Shown here piece by piece: positions 14,470-15,315 of a stretch of 15,315 nucleotides of DNA. How positions within the stretch are numbered: the stretch's first letter is position 1; each line of letters opens with the position of its first letter. Under the pieces are notes generated by a model. The model had not been told where the DNA came from. It saw only the letters and a list, made by a program, of their open reading frames with translations, and did not search any database. This DNA comes from BMS3ABIN04 sp965554225. GTDB lineage: Bacteria > Bacteroidota > Ignavibacteria > Ignavibacteriales > Melioribacteraceae. Where the stretch lies: NCBI GenBank assembly GCA_965554225.1, contig CBEVZC010000070.1, forward strand, positions 1-15,315, written 5' to 3'. The translations under genes were made by a program, and so were the position numbers.

Positions 14470-15315
14470 TTATTTTTTAGTTATGTCGTACTTTTTCATC
14501 TTATTGTAAAGATGGCTTCTTTGGATTTCCAAAACCGAAGCAGTTTTACTAATATTCCAATTATTTATTTCCAATTGTTTAAGTATGAATGCCTTTTCCG
14601 CCTTTTCCTTAAAATCCTGAAATGAATTGGAAACATTTAATAAATCATCTGCTAAACCTGAAGAAACGTTAGCATAAGTCTTTATGTTATCCGCACTAAT
14701 TTCATTTCCCGGTATCATAATTACCAATCGTTCAATTAAGTTGCGCAGCTCTCTAACATTTCCGCTCCATTCCATTGACTTCAGTAATTTAACTCCATCT
14801 TTCGAAATCTCTTTTAAAGGATATTTATTTTTTTTACAAATTTGATTTATAAAATATTCTGTGAGCAAAGGAATATCTTCTTTCCTTTCACGCAACGGCG
14901 GAACATTAAGCGGTATTACATTTAATCTATGAAATAAATCCTCTCTAAAATTTCCGTTCTTAATTTCTTCAGCAAGATCTTTGTTAGTTGCCGAAATAAT
15001 CCTTACGTCAACCTCAATTTTTGAATTTCCTCCGACCCTTTCAATTTTACTATCCTCAATCGCCCTTAAAACTTTAGCTTGTGCTTGTAAACTCATATCG
15101 CCGATTTCATCAAGGAAAAGCGTGCTCCCGTTTGCTTTTTCAAATTTTCCAATTCTCTTTTGCATTGCACCGGTAAAAGCGCCTTTTTCATGCCCGAACA
15201 ATTCTGATTCTATTAAATCATTTGGAATAGCCGCACAGTTTACTTCGACTAACTCTCGTTCAGAACGATTACTTTGTTTATGTATTTCTCTCGCCACCAG
15301 TTCTTTCCCTGTCCC
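14470..15315 (-). CDS. Sigma-54-dependent transcriptional activator (NtrC family), partial
   Basis: The reading frame runs off the window edge. 281 C-terminal residues are visible, beginning inside the Walker A motif (GTGKELVA); the receiver or sensor domain, if any, lies outside. The AAA+ domain shows ELFGHEKGAFTGA with an intact GAFTGA loop (visible residues 45-50), which contacts sigma-54. It also shows Walker B TLFLDEIGD (65-73), VRIISATNKDL, the arginine finger region NFREDLFHRLNVIPLNVPPLRER, and WSGNVRELRNLIERL of sensor II. A Fis-type helix-turn-helix ends the protein (NNWNISKTASVLEIQRSHLY, then NKMKKYDI). It would activate sigma-54 promoters by ATP hydrolysis. GTG at 15297 is not the start, because coding continues upstream in frame. 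It is a paralogue of the relic at 614-792. Confidence 0.93.
   Translation of the reverse strand, partial: GTGKELVAREIHKQSNRSERELVEVNCAAIPNDLIESELFGHEKGAFTGAMQKRIGKFEKANGSTLFLDEIGDMSLQAQAKVLRAIEDSKIERVGGNSKIEVDVRIISATNKDLAEEIKNGNFREDLFHRLNVIPLNVPPLRERKEDIPLLTEYFINQICKKNKYPLKEISKDGVKLLKSMEWSGNVRELRNLIERLVIMIPGNEISADNIKTYANVSSGLADDLLNVSNSFQDFKEKAEKAFILKQLEINNWNISKTASVLEIQRSHLYNKMKKYDITKK

Overview
The window is an AT-rich bacterial chromosome segment (G+C around a third by eye) with dense, mostly housekeeping genes. The gene set and protein styles suggest the Bacteroidota/Chlorobiota/Ignavibacteriota group, with Ignavibacteria-like as my best guess: a long yeast-type PurC, RecX with a long N-terminal extension, an NtrC-type regulator, and Shine-Dalgarno use that ranges from strong to absent. 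This is a reading by eye, not a phylogenetic result.

Layout. Positions 1-271 hold no recognised gene. They carry two diverged copies of a short palindromic repeat (about 42-131) and promoter-like sequence ahead of an unrecognised 98-residue protein (272-568). Positions 614-792 on the minus strand are the decayed, frameshifted C-terminal end of an NtrC/Fis-type sigma-54 activator. Next comes a minus-strand POT-family peptide transporter (842-2383). The 363-base gap 2384-2746 contains the divergent promoters of the transporter and purC, and a further copy of the palindromic repeat.

From 2747 to 13965 everything lies on the plus strand: purC, a DUF971 protein, pgsA, pgpA, cinA, thpR (ligT), recA, recX, a glutaryl-CoA-dehydrogenase-like acyl-CoA dehydrogenase, guaB, a GT4-like glycosyltransferase and purD. 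Several of these overlap or nearly touch: pgsA/pgpA by 14 bases, cinA/thpR by 11, the glycosyltransferase/purD by 4, and recA/recX with 3 bases between. This implies cotranscription and coupled translation. Purine synthesis (purC, guaB, purD), phosphatidylglycerol synthesis (pgsA, pgpA) and recombination/nucleotide repair (cinA, recA, recX) are the three themes. The cinA-thpR-recA order matches the recA operon known from Deinococcus.

The right end is on the minus strand: a hinT-like HIT protein (14055-14402), a 24-base perfect palindrome, and the C-terminal two thirds or so of a sigma-54-dependent activator with an intact GAFTGA motif, cut by the window edge.

I found no CRISPR array, insertion sequence, tRNA, rRNA or riboswitch, and no convincing new multi-gene system. 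The items most worth a second look are the regulator remnant, the dispersed palindromic repeats, the perfect palindrome before hinT and the orphan 98-residue gene.
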